Positions 21,575-34,775 are shown, counted from the stretch's first letter. The stretch: 64,000 nt of DNA from Isoetes taiwanensis (GCA_021234155.1 JAJEKV010000005.1:2664215-2728214), one strand, 5' to 3'. Program-made: numbers and translations. The notes: generated from the sequence alone by a model not told the origin.

Positions 21575-23150
21575 AGATAAGAAGAATGTAGGAAATGGAA
21601 ACCTAGGGAGAATGGTTAAGGAATGGAGAAGAAAGGAGGAACATAATGAAATGGCAAATAATAGGGAAGGTGCTCAATAAATAAAGACAGATCTTTAAAA
21701 ACAAAGGGAAGAAGGGGTGATTCCAATAGTCTTTGCATTATGAAGTCACATCCGAGAAGCATTTCTCCAAAAGAACCTCAGATGCAATCAATCAATGAGT
21801 ACCCAATCCTCTGAACAAATTAATCCAAAGGAGGAAACATGAACAAAGGGGAAAAGGATCAAACATATTTCTACCCCCCGAAACATTGCTCTTTCGGATA
21901 GATTAAAAAGAGGAGCCAAAAAGCATGACATTTTGCATTAGAATAATGGAGCAAAATGAGAAGGGAATGAAGTAAATTTTAAACGTTAGAGATCATTGGA
22001 GGCCAAACTTGACCTATTTGAGGTTGAATGTGCAAAGAAAACTAAGCGAAGAAAACCACACCAAAAAGACAAATGCTATTATACAATGTGTCCCTACTAC
22101 TGGGATGGAAAAAACCCCATCCATGGGAGGAAAAAAACAAATTAGGCTCTCGGATCATGTCTCACCCAAGGGATTCTCTAATTTAACGGTAGAAGACTTT
22201 TTCAAAACTATTTGTAGGATATATTGGTCGAGGCGTCCCGCAACCATTGGCTCGATATTTTGCAAGAAATTCCAAATAGTGTTGAGTGCCTCATTTATGG
22301 TGATCTAAAGATCAAACTAATTTGGAATGGGCTATCGCGTACATATGCCGATTGAGATTACATGGTGGAGGGTCATGGTGCTCATCCTGGGAAAGGCTAC
22401 ATATAAAACAAAAACAAAAACAAGAGGAAGAGGTTAAAAAATCCAAAGGGATAATCCAAGACAACAAAAAGATATGATTGGGAAGACAAGTCCAAACGAG
22501 GCAATAGCTCTCCGATGGAATATATGTGCTTTCAAGAAAGAATGTTCCGAGTTGGATTAAAAAAAAAACGGTAGTGCATATAAAAAAGGCCGTGGCTTTG
22601 CACAAGGTTGCATCCTTACGAAAAGGTAAGAAGAATGCAGAAATTGAAACCTCGGGAGAATGGTTACAATGGAGAATAGAATAGACCATAGTTTTTAACC
22701 ACCCACGAGACCAATAGGTCATGGGACCCATTCGCCATTACTACTAGGCTTTGTGCCAATAACAAAGCCCCCCTCGGAAGGTTTTCATCCATGGAAAAAC
22801 CTTGTGGAAATATGATGATACTAGACATAGCGGAGATAATGACTGTAGGGGCTCGTAACCCGGTCTCATATCTAGAAAAATCAAGATAATGCCAAGTCAT
22901 GCCTTGATACCTGCTCGAGATGTTAAGAAGGCCTTTTGGAATGCTAAGGTTATCCCAATGTTCTTACTATCTCAAACCCCGGACCTCTACCCCATACAAA
23001 ATATATGGTTTCATCTTCAATAACAGTGTGTGAATCGTGCCCAAATACATAATGAAATGGCAAACCAGATCAAGGTGCTCAATAAATCAATTAATCTTTC
23101 CAACAAAGGAAGGAGCTTTTCCACACGGCATCCCATAACATGCTAGCGAA
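21575..23150 (-). repeat. LINE-like 3' fragments with a DEHH zinc-finger-like tail
   Basis: The minus strand at about 22310-22420 encodes SLSQDEHHDPPPCNLNRHMY followed by AIAHSKL, which matches the layout of the copy at 32.3 kb (VEDEHHALQEC, then YAHIRAAHADL). Within the region 21575-21730 and the pieces at 22620-22680 and 23040-23120 are copies of one sequence, the second split by about 350 bases. A Cys/His tail of this sort is common downstream of plant LINE reverse transcriptase. Frames are broken throughout. Confidence 0.5.
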
Positions 23151-23289
23151 AATGGATCAAGAGGAAGTAGTCCCTAACACTCCAATGGAGTTTTTATCCC
23201 CAGAAAGCTCTCCTAAATTAAAAAAGTGAAAATATTCCAAATTCTTCACCACTTCACCAGTGGAAGATGTTAATAGAAATCTGGAATTA

Positions 23290-23910
23290 ATTGCATTAAG
23301 AGAATTGAAGGCAGATATTATTTTAGTACAGGAACATAGACTACCTAAGTTTGAAGCTGAAAGGTACATGGATTTTCCCAAATGGTGACTCTATATGGGC
23401 AGAAGCAGATGGGACAAGAGGGGGAATTAGCATGATGTGGACAGGATATACATGCAATAGTAAATTCAAACATTCTTCTGGTAGGTGGACCGTGGCTACA
23501 CTAGAAAAAAGGAACAGAAATAGTGAGTATTATCAATGTTTATGCATCTACAGAACCCTCTGAAAGAGAGGAACAATGGAACCAAATTAAGCATTGGATC
23601 CAAGGGAGTAATGTGGAGAACATTTTGATAGCAGGGGATTTCAATAATACCCCCACTTGGGATGAGAAGCTGGGGAAGAAATTGAACATGACAAAAAGGG
23701 AAAGGGTAGCTTGGGACAACCTTATGTCAGATTTTAGTTATATCCCCCCATCATCATCCAATATCTACTCCTGGAGTAGTAAAAGAAAGGGAGATCAAAG
23801 AACCTATTGTTTATTGGACAGATTTTATTTATGTAATAAATCTTTGGGTTCTTGAGATTTAGCTATTGTCACATGTGATATGAGTAACTCTATATCGGAT
23901 CACTATCCAC
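23290..23910 (+). pseudogene. LINE apurinic-type endonuclease domain
   Basis: Read across frame changes, ELKADIILVQEHRLPKF supplies the QE catalytic pair, NILIAGDFNNTP supplies the GDFN box, and SNSISDHYPQ supplies the SDH box. These are the metal-binding and catalytic motifs of the exonuclease III-like nickase used for target-primed insertion. Two frameshifts (near 23390 and 23520) and a stop at about 23855 disable it. Confidence 0.85.
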
Positions 23911-23916
23911 AATGCC

Positions 23917-25480
23917 TTGAAAATAAAATTCTTCCTAAGAGAGGTGGAACCAATATCCCTTTCAAATTCATTTACAGACTTGCTCAATATGAAAAGGTTC
24001 TGTGTAAAATTCAAAGAATTCTATACCAAATTAGGATCAATCCCCAAATTGGAATCCATGAAGGCTTTTTGTCAGAGAGTTAAAGAAATAAAAACTTGGT
24101 TAAAAAAATGGGAAAGAAACTGGTCCTTGGAGAAGATAAAGGAAAAACAGGAAATTTATGAAGCCATAAAGCAGGTTAGGGGACTGTTGTTTGATGATAA
24201 GGATAATAAAGTATTACAAGATCAAGAGGAGGAGTTAGAGAAAAAGGTAAAGCTTGTTGAGGAGAAGGAAGCAAAGGCTCTGGCAGTAAGATGTATAAGT
24301 AAATATCTCAATGGTATGGGCAATGGGAGTTCTGCCTTTTTCTTCAGAACAGCCAAAAAGAGGATCTTAAATAATGGCATTGTCAAAGTCAAAGATGGGC
24401 AGAACAGAATCATAGAGGACCAGAAGGAAATTAAAGGGTACTTTCAGAGTGAGTACTCAAAACTTTTTGAAAATAAGGAGGTTGAGGAGCAAATTTTGAT
24501 GGACTTTTTCAGAGATATCCCCCGGAACACTGAAAAAATTGATGAAGAGGAAATCTTGGCTGTCCCACAGGAAAAAGAGGTTTTAGAAACTCTAAAATAA
24601 ATGGCCAAAGGGAAAAGCCCTGGCCCAGGTGGTCTACAGCTAGAATTTTATCTGGAATTTTGGGACATAATGAAGGAGGATCTGATTACATTTTTTCACG
24701 GGGCATGGAGAGCCTCAAGGTTACATCTAGCAATCAATGCTGGTCACATCACTATGATCCCAAAGGATACTCCACATGTTTTGGGAGATTGGAGACCAAT
24801 TGCCTTAACCAATACTAGTTACAAGATATTAGCTAAAACTATGGCTAAACAGGTTGAAATGTGTCTCGTATAAGCTGACTAGCCCATGTTAATCTGCTTT
24901 TCTACCCTAAAGAAACATTCTGGATAATTATATCGGGGCTGCTGAAGGCCTGCATTGGAATAAATTGTCTGGACAGCAATGTATGCTCCTAAAATTACAT
25001 TTTCAAAGGGCATATGATACTATAGACTGGCAATTTCTGAAAAAGGCAATGGCACACCTTGGCTTTCCTGAAAGTATATATAACAAGGTTTGGAGTTTTA
25101 ATGTAAATGCCTATTCTGCCATCATTATTAATGGCACACCATCAAAACCTTTCCAGTGCAAAAGAGGAGTGAGACAGGGGTGTCCATTAGCTCCATATCT
25201 CTTCTTAATCATTGCTGAAATGGTGACCAGAATGACAGTAAGTCTGCAACAAAGGAAATTAATTAACTGCTTGAAGATGCCACAAGGTGATGAAGACTTT
25301 ACCATAATGCAATATGTTGATGACACCTTTGTGTTTCGCAAGCATGGGGATGACAGTCTACAAAACATTTTGGAGGCCATAGATAAATTTGGAGTAGCTG
25401 CTGGGGTTATTCTCAATAAAGCAAAGAGCGCAATAACCTTTGATACTCAGGAGTCAACCATTCAAGGTATCAAAACCTAG
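23917..25480 (+). pseudogene. LINE reverse transcriptase
   Basis: A Lys/Glu-rich linker precedes KGKSPGPGGLQLEFYLEFW and WRPIALTNTSYKILAKTMA, the first blocks of LINE reverse transcriptase. After a break comes HFQRAYDTIDWQFLKK, then RGVRQGCPLAPYLFLII, then TIMQYVDDTFVF with the YVDD catalytic box. Stops at about 24600 and 24872 and a gap to 24965 break the gene. Confidence 0.9.
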
Positions 25481-26105
25481 ATAATAAGACAGCCACCAAG
25501 ATCTTGGGGATCCCATTAGCCCTCAATTGCTCTCTGCATGGATTATGGGAATCCATTATTTCCAGGATTAAGATTAAACTGAATATGTACCCTTCCACTT
25601 TATCCCTAGTAGGACGAGTAGAGATTGCAAATGCTGTTATTTGAAGTACACATGTATATTTCTCCTCAGTAGTTGTTGGAGATAAGGCTTCATATAAGCA
25701 GATAGAAATGGCTATCAGGAAATTTATATGGCAGGGCTAAAGTGGCTTGGTAAACTAATATCTTTACATCTGACATCTAAACAGGGTGGTCTGTAACATA
25801 AAGCAACATTGTCCCAAGCATCAAGGATTCTCCTCATAGTATTTGATGTTCCTGAACATGCAGTTATCTGGAAAACAGCTAAGTCAGGTAGGCAATGTTT
25901 AATTGTGGCACTTCCAACTGGATGAGAATTCTATAGCTAGTATCTAATAATCTTGAGAGCTGGTGAAGGTCTGTCAATATACAAGGCTCCCATACCATTT
26001 TTGCTGCCAAAGCTTGGGCTTGTGTAAACAAATCTTTACATCCAATTCCACTATCTTTTCTAGATTTGACCAGATCCTGCTTTAGCTCCAGATGGTATTG
26101 GATGC

Positions 26106-26618
26106 TTGGCTTTTCAACACCCTCAAAAATACATGCAATGCTATAATGCAGGCATCAGGAGAATTGAGGATTTAAGGGATTCAAATGGATGGTTTTCATG
26201 GGATGAGATCAGCAACAAAACCAAGGGTTCTGAATTAGATAAGAAGATTTACCACCTGGTTATGGAATATGTGGACAAGTATCAAGAACTCAGTCAGAAT
26301 ACTAACCAGTGGCAGTTAAACAACAAGGAGATATACTCGGTCAAAGATATGTACAATGCTTTAATTGAAAAGAAACCATCTAAGGCTAGTTATCTTTGGA
26401 ATGGCGATGAAGATTTGACCTCGGTTTGTGCAAAAGGTTGGAAGATTTATACTGCATGCAGAATTAAGACATTCAAGTGGATTGCAGTGCATCAGAGTCT
26501 AGCCACCAACCTCAATAGATCCAGATATGACCAGAATGTGTCTAATCAGTGTAAATTCTGTGGTGAAGTGGAAAGCTCAAACCATGTCTTTATCTGTTCA
26601 TGGCTGCTAGACTTTTAG
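26106..26618 (+). pseudogene. LINE ORF2 C-terminal zinc-finger region
   Basis: KTFKWIAVHQSLATNLNRSR followed by CKFCGEVESSNHVFICS fits the reverse-transcriptase zinc-binding tail (C-x2-C...H...C) of plant LINEs. The open frame ends at a stop right after this block. Confidence 0.8.
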
Positions 26619-27432
26619 AATTGGGCATCACAAGTCAACAAGGGAGTTCCAACTATGAACAATCTACTTGCTTTCTGGGATGCTGGGAATAAGTTGGTTA
26701 ATACTACCCGAACTTTGAGCTGCTGGGCCATCTGGTTACATAGAAACAGAGTGGTGATTGGGAATTATGCCCCATCTTTGATATGGCTGAAAAAAACTTT
26801 TTTGGACCTTGTTCAAATATCAGCCATTGCACATAAAATCCTCAAGGGGAAAAAATATAGTATAGGCACCTTTAAGGGGCCACATAAATTTTATGTTCTA
26901 AAACTAACAAACTATGATGTGTTATACAGATGCCATGAGGAGACTCAATAGGGCAATAAGCTCAACCAGGGGGATGGTTTTAGCAGAGAATTCAGACGAG
27001 GAAGAGGCTATATTATCCAAAACTGAACTAGAAAGCATCCTCATTCAACTGAAACAAGAGATGATACATGCTCTTGCTATCAAAAAGTTGTTGAAAAGGA
27101 AAGAAATATGGAGGTACAATGGGCTTAGGCCATACTTTTTAAATCTGTTTCATATGTGGCAACGGAAAAGGGAGGCACACGTCCTTCTCTTACTGGACTT
27201 CATCAATTTCTCATGTGACGAGCTGGACTTAATGCTGAACATCTTTGGGAGATAGAAGGTGGCTGATCTTACCATCCAAGATCTTATTAATGCTGTATAA
27301 AGGGAGACACAGATTTGTTTTTTTTTTTTTGAAGAACGTGTTTTACTTCATATTATACACTCAAAATATTGGTATACTTCGGTAGAAATGTCCTTTTAGC
27401 ATCAATCACTTTTAGATGATCAAAAAAATTGG

Positions 27433-27465
<33 letters not shown>

Positions 27466-27472
27466 ATTAATC
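27433..27472 (+). repeat. run of 40 A
   Basis: An uninterrupted A run, long enough to be a recent retroposon tail. The LINE before it is much decayed, and a T run at about 27314-27327 lies between the two. The tail may therefore belong to a different, short insertion. Confidence 0.9.
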
Positions 27473-27699
27473 AACTTCATACAAGAAGTTCATGCTTATA
27501 TTCCTCTGTTAGAGCATCCTTCTTACCAGGAAAATTTTTGGACATGAAAACTTCAAACAAGATGTAGATCTTTTTTTTTTCTCTTTTTGTCTGTTAATTT
27601 TGGTATATCGGTTTGAGACTTGACCATTTAACCTTAGTATGAATAGATAGATAAGATGATAGTATTTTTCCTCATGCCACCAAAGGTTGCCCTTCAATT

Positions 27700-29300
27700 A
27701 ACTATCAAAAATTGAATTAACCAATTTAAATTTAATTTAATTCATCATGTAGGTGAAAATCCAATGGAGATATTATTTATTTTAGGCATTTGATATACAA
27801 AAAAAACCATAAACTTTTAGATAACCTCAAAAGAACAAAGATGTGCCATTTTTTTTTCTATCTAGAATATCCATGTGGGGCCATATCATATATTCTAACG
27901 AATGACTTTTAGGATAGGAGCAATATATTTGGACACACAATTATTTATTACAACATTTTTGCTTTAGAAAACACAGGTGTTGTTGCTAGTGTAGAAAGAA
28001 AGGTGAATGAATAAGAGTAGCATTGACATAAGTGGTAGAATCCCCAAGATGAATCTTCAACATTAGGTCAAATTTGATTGTTTCATTCCTTTCTCCAAAC
28101 TTTTCCAATCTCTTACTCTAAATATGCCTATTGCTAGTTATTTTTAGGCATTCTATGTAGAAATAGATATGTCTAATATTGGAGAGGACTTAATCAAGTG
28201 TTGTCCATATCGTTTTAGCCGTACAGATAGGTGAGTGATTCAAAAGGGGTTCTTTTCTTCATTGAGCATGGGGATAGCCAACATATGTAGAATCGGCATT
28301 TAACACCATTATTTTCATGGGTGTTTTTGGCAAATTTTAAAGGCGTATACAAAGATGTTTTTATCAACCCTTTCACTCATATCAACAAAGAACAAAGATA
28401 TGCAATTTTTTTTCCCAGCCTGGAGAATCTCAACCAAGGGGCCATATCATATGGTAGTCACTATTTCCAGATAGGAAAATATGTGGGATTTGGAAACACA
28501 ATTATTTATTACAACATTTTTGCTTTGACATACATCGCCCACACCATTATCATTATCCACCATACCAATGTCGCCTTCATCGTTTCACAATACCCTTGTT
28601 GCGCTCCCTACACTGGCCTTTAAAGCCCCAATATGATTAGATTCTATGAACGTGCTCTCTATCTATTCATCAGCACACTATTAGTCAACTATGATCAGGA
28701 GCCAGGCATCTTAAGAGACACACGTTATATAGTGGACTTGGTAACCATTCATTAGTTGCAAGTGAATATTAGAGGAGTAAAGAGCATAATAATCCATTAT
28801 TGTTATCTCGTAAGCATATATACATTAAATACGGATGGTAATACCTTATCATGGGAGCACATCCTTCATTTTCTATGGACAACTATATGCCTTGGAAGGA
28901 GTAATTTGCACGAGGAGAAAATTTCGCGATGAAACTTTCCTGGATGTAAAACACCATATTTGTTACCTTGTGATTTAATGCATTGACATACATCGCCCAC
29001 ACCATTATCATTATCCACCATACCAATGCCGCCTTCATCGTTTCACAATCAATCCTTTTTGCCCCCTACACTGGGCCTTTAAAGCCCCAATATGATTAGA
29101 TTCTATGAGTTTTTCTCTATCTTTTCATTAGGAGGATTTTATGAAGCTATGATTAGGCCGGTGCCAGGCATCTTTAGAGACACACGTTATATAGTGGACT
29201 TGGTAACCATTCATTAGTTCAAGAAATATTAGAGATCAAAGAAGATAATAATCCATTAAGAAACCTCGTAAGCATATATACATATAATCAAGAAATGGTA
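27700..29300. repeat. diverged repeats, including a 458-bp tandem pair
   Basis: The block TGACATACATCGCCCACACC is at 28526 and again at 28984, and similarity continues for about 300 bases after each. A further copy of the left flank (TTATTTATTACAACATTTTT) lies at about 27943 as well as at 28504. Three relics of one repeat are thus in a row. No protein domain was recognised. Confidence 0.75.
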
Positions 29301-31220
29301 ATACCTTAAGAAAGAAATAGAAATGGTCTAAAGAAGAAATCATTTGAAGAAATAGAGATGGGTCTCCGCCCCTAAAAAATTCTATTCTGCAATCATCAGG
29401 GCATCCTTCATTTTATTCTATTATGAAAAGGGCTATAATTTCAAGGTGATTGAAATTTCGTAATCGTAATTTTTACCAAGAAGCATTTTATACCTTGTAG
29501 CTCTTGCCGCTTGAGGCAAGTTATCTTGAAACTATTGTATTATATACAACCATGACGCATAAGGACCTACAAGTCCTTTGTCCTTATCGTCCATTTCTGG
29601 TAGGTGCATCAAATTTTTGAAACCATGAATAACACCGAATTTAATAACATATCTACATGTTATTGTGCTTAATGAATAGTTCAAAAGAACCTTACAATGT
29701 AAGAAATCGGAGTTATATTTCATGTTTCTTTTTCTTTCTTTCCTTTTTATGCATGCTACTTGCTGGCTCTTCCCAATCGTGTTTAAAAGAGGGTAATTTT
29801 ATAGTAACCCAAGGTAACTCAGAGTGCATATTCACCTTTGGGTAGATTCAATCAGATAATTAACCCATACAAGATTGTGTGTTTAGGGGCTTGGATATTC
29901 CTGCTGCTGCTACCCTTTAAGAAGCTCAAGATAGAATGCTAAGGCCTACCATTGTTCTTACTTGCTCCTGCCAGCCAATAGATAATCTTTGAAATTTATT
30001 TGGGGGTGTTGTCTTATGCATAGCCTGGTGGTCATACTCAGTGGGATCATGATGTCCTTCAAAAAAATAAAATTATTTATGGGATAATAAGATAATTACC
30101 TTGCAATGCAAGTTCATTTGGGTAAATTCAAGGGCTATAATCCACGTGTTACTTCTTGACATGAAAATGAATGATAAAGCTTTTAGGCTTTTGTTAGTAT
30201 CATACTAAAATGTATGCATGCAGTTGTTCTAAATGCATGTCGAACATGTGGAGATCAACATGCAAATGTTGCGCGTAACTTTTTATTATGCCTCTTTCAT
30301 TGTCTCAACTGCATGATTCTTTGTTTAAATTTTGGCCTGAGCACGTGTTCTGGTTTGTTGTGCTTCACAGATTTCGTATGGCTGATTGCTTCAATTTGAA
30401 GGTATGTTATTCATGGAAGATGATAGGTTCCATATCTAAATTGGGATTTTGGGGTTCAAATTCCTATTTGGATTCATAGCTTTTGCTTTTTTTTGTCAAT
30501 ATATTTGATGCTTTGCCCGTAGTTGGAAAGAAGCTGCAAAAGTTGCAAGTCATAAGAGAGCGTTAACTGTTGTTCAAAATCAGATAATTTGCATAGTGCA
30601 CAATTTTAATCCTAACTGTGGTTATTGTTTTACTATAATCTGACCTCCCACAATTCTCTATTTGAGTCAAAATGAATTTTTCACATGGTCAACAAATGGA
30701 GTTTTTAGTGATCATCTGCACATTTTAGCGTACAAGTTTATCTCAGAATTTGACCATTGCAATTCCTTTAATTTTAAAGAAAGTTTCTAATATAGCCTAA
30801 CATACAATCCTTTATGGCACATACTTGTCTTTGACCAAAAAAAAAGCATCTCTGGTTTTTTTTTTAAAGAAATATTGACTTGATCCACTACTGGTACACC
30901 CCCCAATTAATAGCGTAATCTTGACAACCTTAATAACATGGCATGAGCGTCGTGGACCTCTCAACATCAGGAGCTTACATTTATTGATGATTTTACAATG
31001 TTATTGTTTGTCGAAAAAAATGAAGCATTAAAACCATTCAAATATTATATTTCTGAAGGTGAAATAGATAGATAGATATGATTTTTAACATGCACGAAGC
31101 CAATTGGCGATGGAACCCAAACAGTAGAAGGACATGATCCCACAATTTCAAGGAGCTATTAATAGATAGAAATAAAAAAAAAAAAGCTAGTGAATGAGAA
31201 ACTGGAAATAAGGTGAAATG
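29301..31220. other. no gene seen
   Basis: AT-rich intergenic DNA. Open stretches of about 60 residues around 30214-30479 overlap each other in different frames and carry no domain. Confidence 0.5.
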
Positions 31221-31221
31221 T

Positions 31222-31960
31222 ATGTCTGATAGAGGAAGAGAATATATCTCACGAAAATTCAAAGTCTTTTGTATTGAAAGGGAAATAAGAGGACAACTAA
31301 CTTTGAGATACATGCCTCAACAAAATGGGATAGTGCAGGAAGAAAGAACAGGACATGTTTGAATGTCGTAAGGGCTAAACTAAAACACATTGATTTTCCA
31401 AATATATTATGGACGGAAGCATAGAAAGCTGCCTTATATCCAAAATAGACCTGCCTAGTGTGAGTTTAGATGGAGAGGTTCCAGAAACCTTGTGATATAA
31501 CAGTGTAACTGAATATGAAAGTTTTAAAATGTATGGATGCATGGCAGAGTGAAGCTAGATGATAGGGCCAAAATTGCGTTTATTGTTGGGTATGATGGGA
31601 AAGCTAAAGCATATAGGTTGTTGAACCAAATAATAGGAAAAATCTGTGGAGGATCAATTCTATAAAGATTAAGAGGTATTTAGTAGCAAAAGCATAGAGA
31701 AAAGGAAGGAAATTGTTATGGAGAACCATGAAAATAACCATCTTAATGATAGTGACGAAATGGTATAGATCAAGTCAGATATTAGATATGCTAATAGAAA
31801 GAAAATGGAAGAGGAAGTTGTATCAGCTAGAAATGAAACAAAGAATGTGAGCACTTTAAATAGTGATCAGGCCAGCCAAATGTGTATAGAAAATAGTCTC
31901 AACAAAGTGAATGATGAAATAGACCTAAAAGAAGAATGACAAAGACTAAAAACTGAAAAA
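31222..31960 (+). pseudogene. second copia element: integrase fragment
   Basis: Read across frame changes: SDRGREYISRKFKVFC (second catalytic Asp), YMPQQNGIVQEERT (catalytic Glu region), then YGCMA and IVGYDGKAKAYRLL (integrase C-terminal block). It is AT-rich and much decayed, and belongs to a different copia family from the one at 1-7825. Confidence 0.75.
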
Positions 31961-32018
31961 AAAGGGGGGGTTGGGGAGGGGGATCTGGAAGTTAAAAAGA
32001 ATTAGGATTGATAATCTT

Positions 32019-32047
32019 GGAAGGAAGGAAGGAAGGAAGGAAGGAAG
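32019..32047 (+). repeat. (GGAA)n microsatellite
   Basis: About seven copies of GGAA in a row at the junction between the copia fragment and the LINE-like fragment. Confidence 0.95.
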
Positions 32048-32049
32048 TA

Positions 32050-33090
32050 TATTTTAACGTCCATGGAGGCCAACTGGTCTATGAGACGGTCACAATACAA
32101 TATATCAAATAATATCCAAACACAAAAGAAAACCACAAAAGCCCTATACAATGTGTCTCTACCTAGACCTCCGGCAAATTTTGTGGGAGGAAAAACCCTT
32201 GTAGCTTCACAAATTCTATCCGGGTGCTCAAATTTCACATTATTATGAGGGACTCCATCTGGCAACCATTGGCGAGTCCAGCAATTGATGAATTGCTATC
32301 TCAGAGCATCTGAGATCGGCATGAGCTGCTCGGATGTGTGCATATGTCAGACACTCTTGTAGAGCATGATGTTCATCTTCTACTATCTACATGTGGCAAC
32401 ACTGGCATAGTCTCTCATGCCGGGGATTCTATTCCCCTCCATCCGGTACCCCCCTGTCTCAACTATAACATGGTGGGACCCCCTCCCTCATTGCGAGATA
32501 TGGCTCTCCGTTTCTTGGTAGAGATGTGTGCCTTCAAATATTTAGTGGTCCATGTTCCAGTTGATGGATTAAACTGCTGTGGCCACGGATTTTTGGGCTT
32601 CACAAGAGTGAGTACATCCACAGGCAACAAAGTCCATTCAAATGCAACTCCCCTTTCCCGATATCCCAACAAGCCAAATTTGTTGATAGTCTTATGGACC
32701 ATCTTGTGAATCCACCCCTTATAATAGCTTGCCACACCAAATAATAGGAAAATCCCTTGCCAATAATTAGCAAAGGCGCTTGCATCCATGGAGGATCAAC
32801 CTTATGGAAATATTAAGAGGTGCCCATAAAAGCATAGAGCGCAGGGCCAAAAAATCTCATACAATGGATGGCACCATGGTCCTCGACGCCTAACCATCTT
32901 AATGGCCTAGTGACCCTCTCTAGCTTATTCAAGTGTTCTTAGAAAAATGGAAGAGGACCTTACCCCATACAACAATACCGGTTTAATGAAACAAAGAATG
33001 TGCGCAATTTAAATCTATTCTCAGAATAACTATTCCATTGCATACGTTTATCCCCCGCTGAGTCCCTTCTTTCTAAGTGTCATCCCATAG
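32050..33090 (-). repeat. LINE-like 3' fragment, DEHH family
   Basis: The minus strand reads, across frame breaks, CQCCHM then VEDEHHALQECLTYAHIRAA, a Cys/His-rich tail like the copy at 22.3 kb, and upstream of it WTLLPVDVLTLVKPKNPWPQ. It lies between two pieces of one copia element (integrase to 31.96 kb, reverse transcriptase from 33.4 kb), so it probably inserted into it. Confidence 0.55.
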
Positions 33091-33394
33091 CATGTTAAAA
33101 AAAAGATTCTCGATACCTAAAGATCCTTACAACATCCATCCTTTGTCCTCTAATAGAAGTTAAAGAGATCATGTTTAGCTTGAGACGGATTGCCCGCCAT
33201 CTTGGTTGAAGAGAAATAGATGGAAAAAGCAAGAGATTGGAAAGGCGGAAAGAGGAAACAATGCACGATTTGATATGATGTTCTAAAGACATATAATGAG
33301 GCAATCGCATACGAGAACAAAGAGCAATAACAGACTGAAATAGAAGAAGAATACATGCATTTAGAAGAACTGATGGTTGAAGAAAAAATTTAAG

Positions 33395-33600
33395 AACATT
33401 GTGGGAAACATATGGATATTCAAGATTAAGGATTTGCCTAGTGGAAAAAAAGAAGTTTAAAGTCAGGTTAGTGGCTCAAGGGTTTTCACAAGAAAAGGGG
33501 ATTGATCACAATGATACTTACTCATCAATTATGAAAATGGCAAGCAGAAGTTAATTGTTGGCATTATCTAATTCATTAGACCTTGAAATACATCGCAATA
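33395..33600 (+). pseudogene. second copia element: reverse transcriptase start
   Basis: FKIKDLPSGKKKFKVRLVAQ and GFSQEKGIDHNDTYSSIMKM match the first block of copia reverse transcriptase (KARLVAQGFSQ...GIDY.ETF). It stops at about 33600. The end of a copia reverse transcriptase with RNase H lies at 51.77-52.5 kb and may be the other part of the same element. Confidence 0.75.
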
Positions 33601-33871
33601 TTCGAGGGTAGGGAATTTCCTTGGATTTCAGACCTAGATTACATATAGTAATGCCCCACTCTTTTCCTATTTGTATAGTCTACTATAACAAAACATACAC
33701 AAGTAATTTCATGACAAATTATAGATCAGATCAAAAATCAATGTTTCAAAATTACAGGTAAGATCAAAATCAGAGTTTCATTTCATCAATAAATAGAGTT
33801 ACATTGTTATCAGATTTATTTCAACAAAAACACAAACTACTATCATAGCAGATCGACCTCCTCAATGCAGA

Positions 33872-34743
33872 TCACTTCCTCAATGCAGCAGCTAACACAG
33901 TTGCATCCTTGACATCCTGGCATTGCAGAAACATACAATTTGACACACTTCCTAGAAAATTGAATCCACTAACATCTGTCAATGTATTTCCCTTCACAAA
34001 AGTTGAAGATTCAGGAAGCTTGACTTGCAATAAAGCTTCATCACTAATGCCTCCAAACAAATCATTGTTCCTTTCCAACAGCTTAATGCAGAACCACCTT
34101 TTCAGCAACAACCTTTTCAGCATTATTATCAACAGGCTTTAAAGCACAATTATCCTCCTGAACACCTATAAATCAACACAAACACAATCAATAAATGAAT
34201 TTAAGTTAAAAACTAGCAAATAAATTAAAATTGTAACATTAGTAATCTTACCAAGTAGATCTGGCCTCTGTCTCCTTTTTTTTCACAATTTCCTTCGCTA
34301 AACCAGATTCGTACGTCTTGACACTGCCACCAGCATTTGTAGAACTAGAAATAATGGACATAGCTACCTTCATTTTTAAATCTTTATTCCTATCATACCT
34401 GAACAAAAAGATTATAATCAGAATATATCTAATAATAATATTCTAAACTATAATAAAAATAATTAACTTTAAAGCTAAACTTACTTTTGATATGACAGAA
34501 CGATGCCCCATAATTCTCATGCCACCTTCTGCCGGAACACTACAGTAGCCATCCTCATAATAGTAAACACTCGTGCAGATCTGGTACAAAGCTCTGCATT
34601 GTTTGTAATGCTTCCCATCTGTCGAATCCAAGACCTGATAGACTTAACACCAACCCTAAGTTGGGTAGACCATACCCAAAAGGAAAAATAGTTAATAAAC
34701 ATTATAAGTTAATAAAATTTAAAATAATTAGTTAAATTATACT
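33872..34743 (-). pseudogene. tyrosine recombinase (Crypton/DUF3504-like), 3' part
   Basis: This is the continuation of the gene at 49776-50345, separated by element A. On the minus strand 34702-34517 reads VWSTQLRVGVKSIRSWIRQM, matching the W-x-x-x-x-x-G-V block of this family. After a frameshift GGMRIMGHRSVISK holds the conserved GHRS. A donor site GTAAGT at 34486 and an acceptor at about 34400 bracket an intron. The next exon (34399-34257) starts YDRNKDLKMKVAMSII, whose Tyr is placed like the recombinase nucleophile. A further donor (GTAAGATT) and a possible third exon follow. The splice join is out of phase by one base, so this copy is dead. Confidence 0.7.
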
Positions 34744-34775
34744 CATTAGGGTGGATTTGGGGTCTCAAAATGGCC
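34744..34775 (+). repeat. element A left terminal inverted repeat
   Basis: Starts CATTAGGGTGGATTTGGGGT and continues to GGCC. It matches the complement of 49744-49775 at 30 of 32 positions. Directly inside is GGCCTCCTATCAGCCATTCC, which is repeated at 37198 and 37260. Confidence 0.82.

Larger units (their letters stand above)
23255..27310 (+). mobile_element. LINE retrotransposon, decayed ORF2 body
   Basis: The order is endonuclease (23290-23900), linker (23917-24600), reverse transcriptase (24601-25480), then a zinc-finger tail (26106-26618). That is the layout of plant L1-type ORF2. At least six stops or frameshifts separate the pieces. ORF1 and the first endonuclease block are absent. The 3' limit is uncertain: a T run starts at about 27314 and a 40-A run lies at 27433. 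Confidence 0.87.

Noticed and set aside
22312-22731. 139-residue minus-strand open frame as a gene
   Set aside because: It is a piece of the repeat family with the DEHH tail, not a separate gene.
28321-28623. 100-residue plus-strand open frame
   Set aside because: It lies within a repeat present three times; the other copies do not keep the frame.
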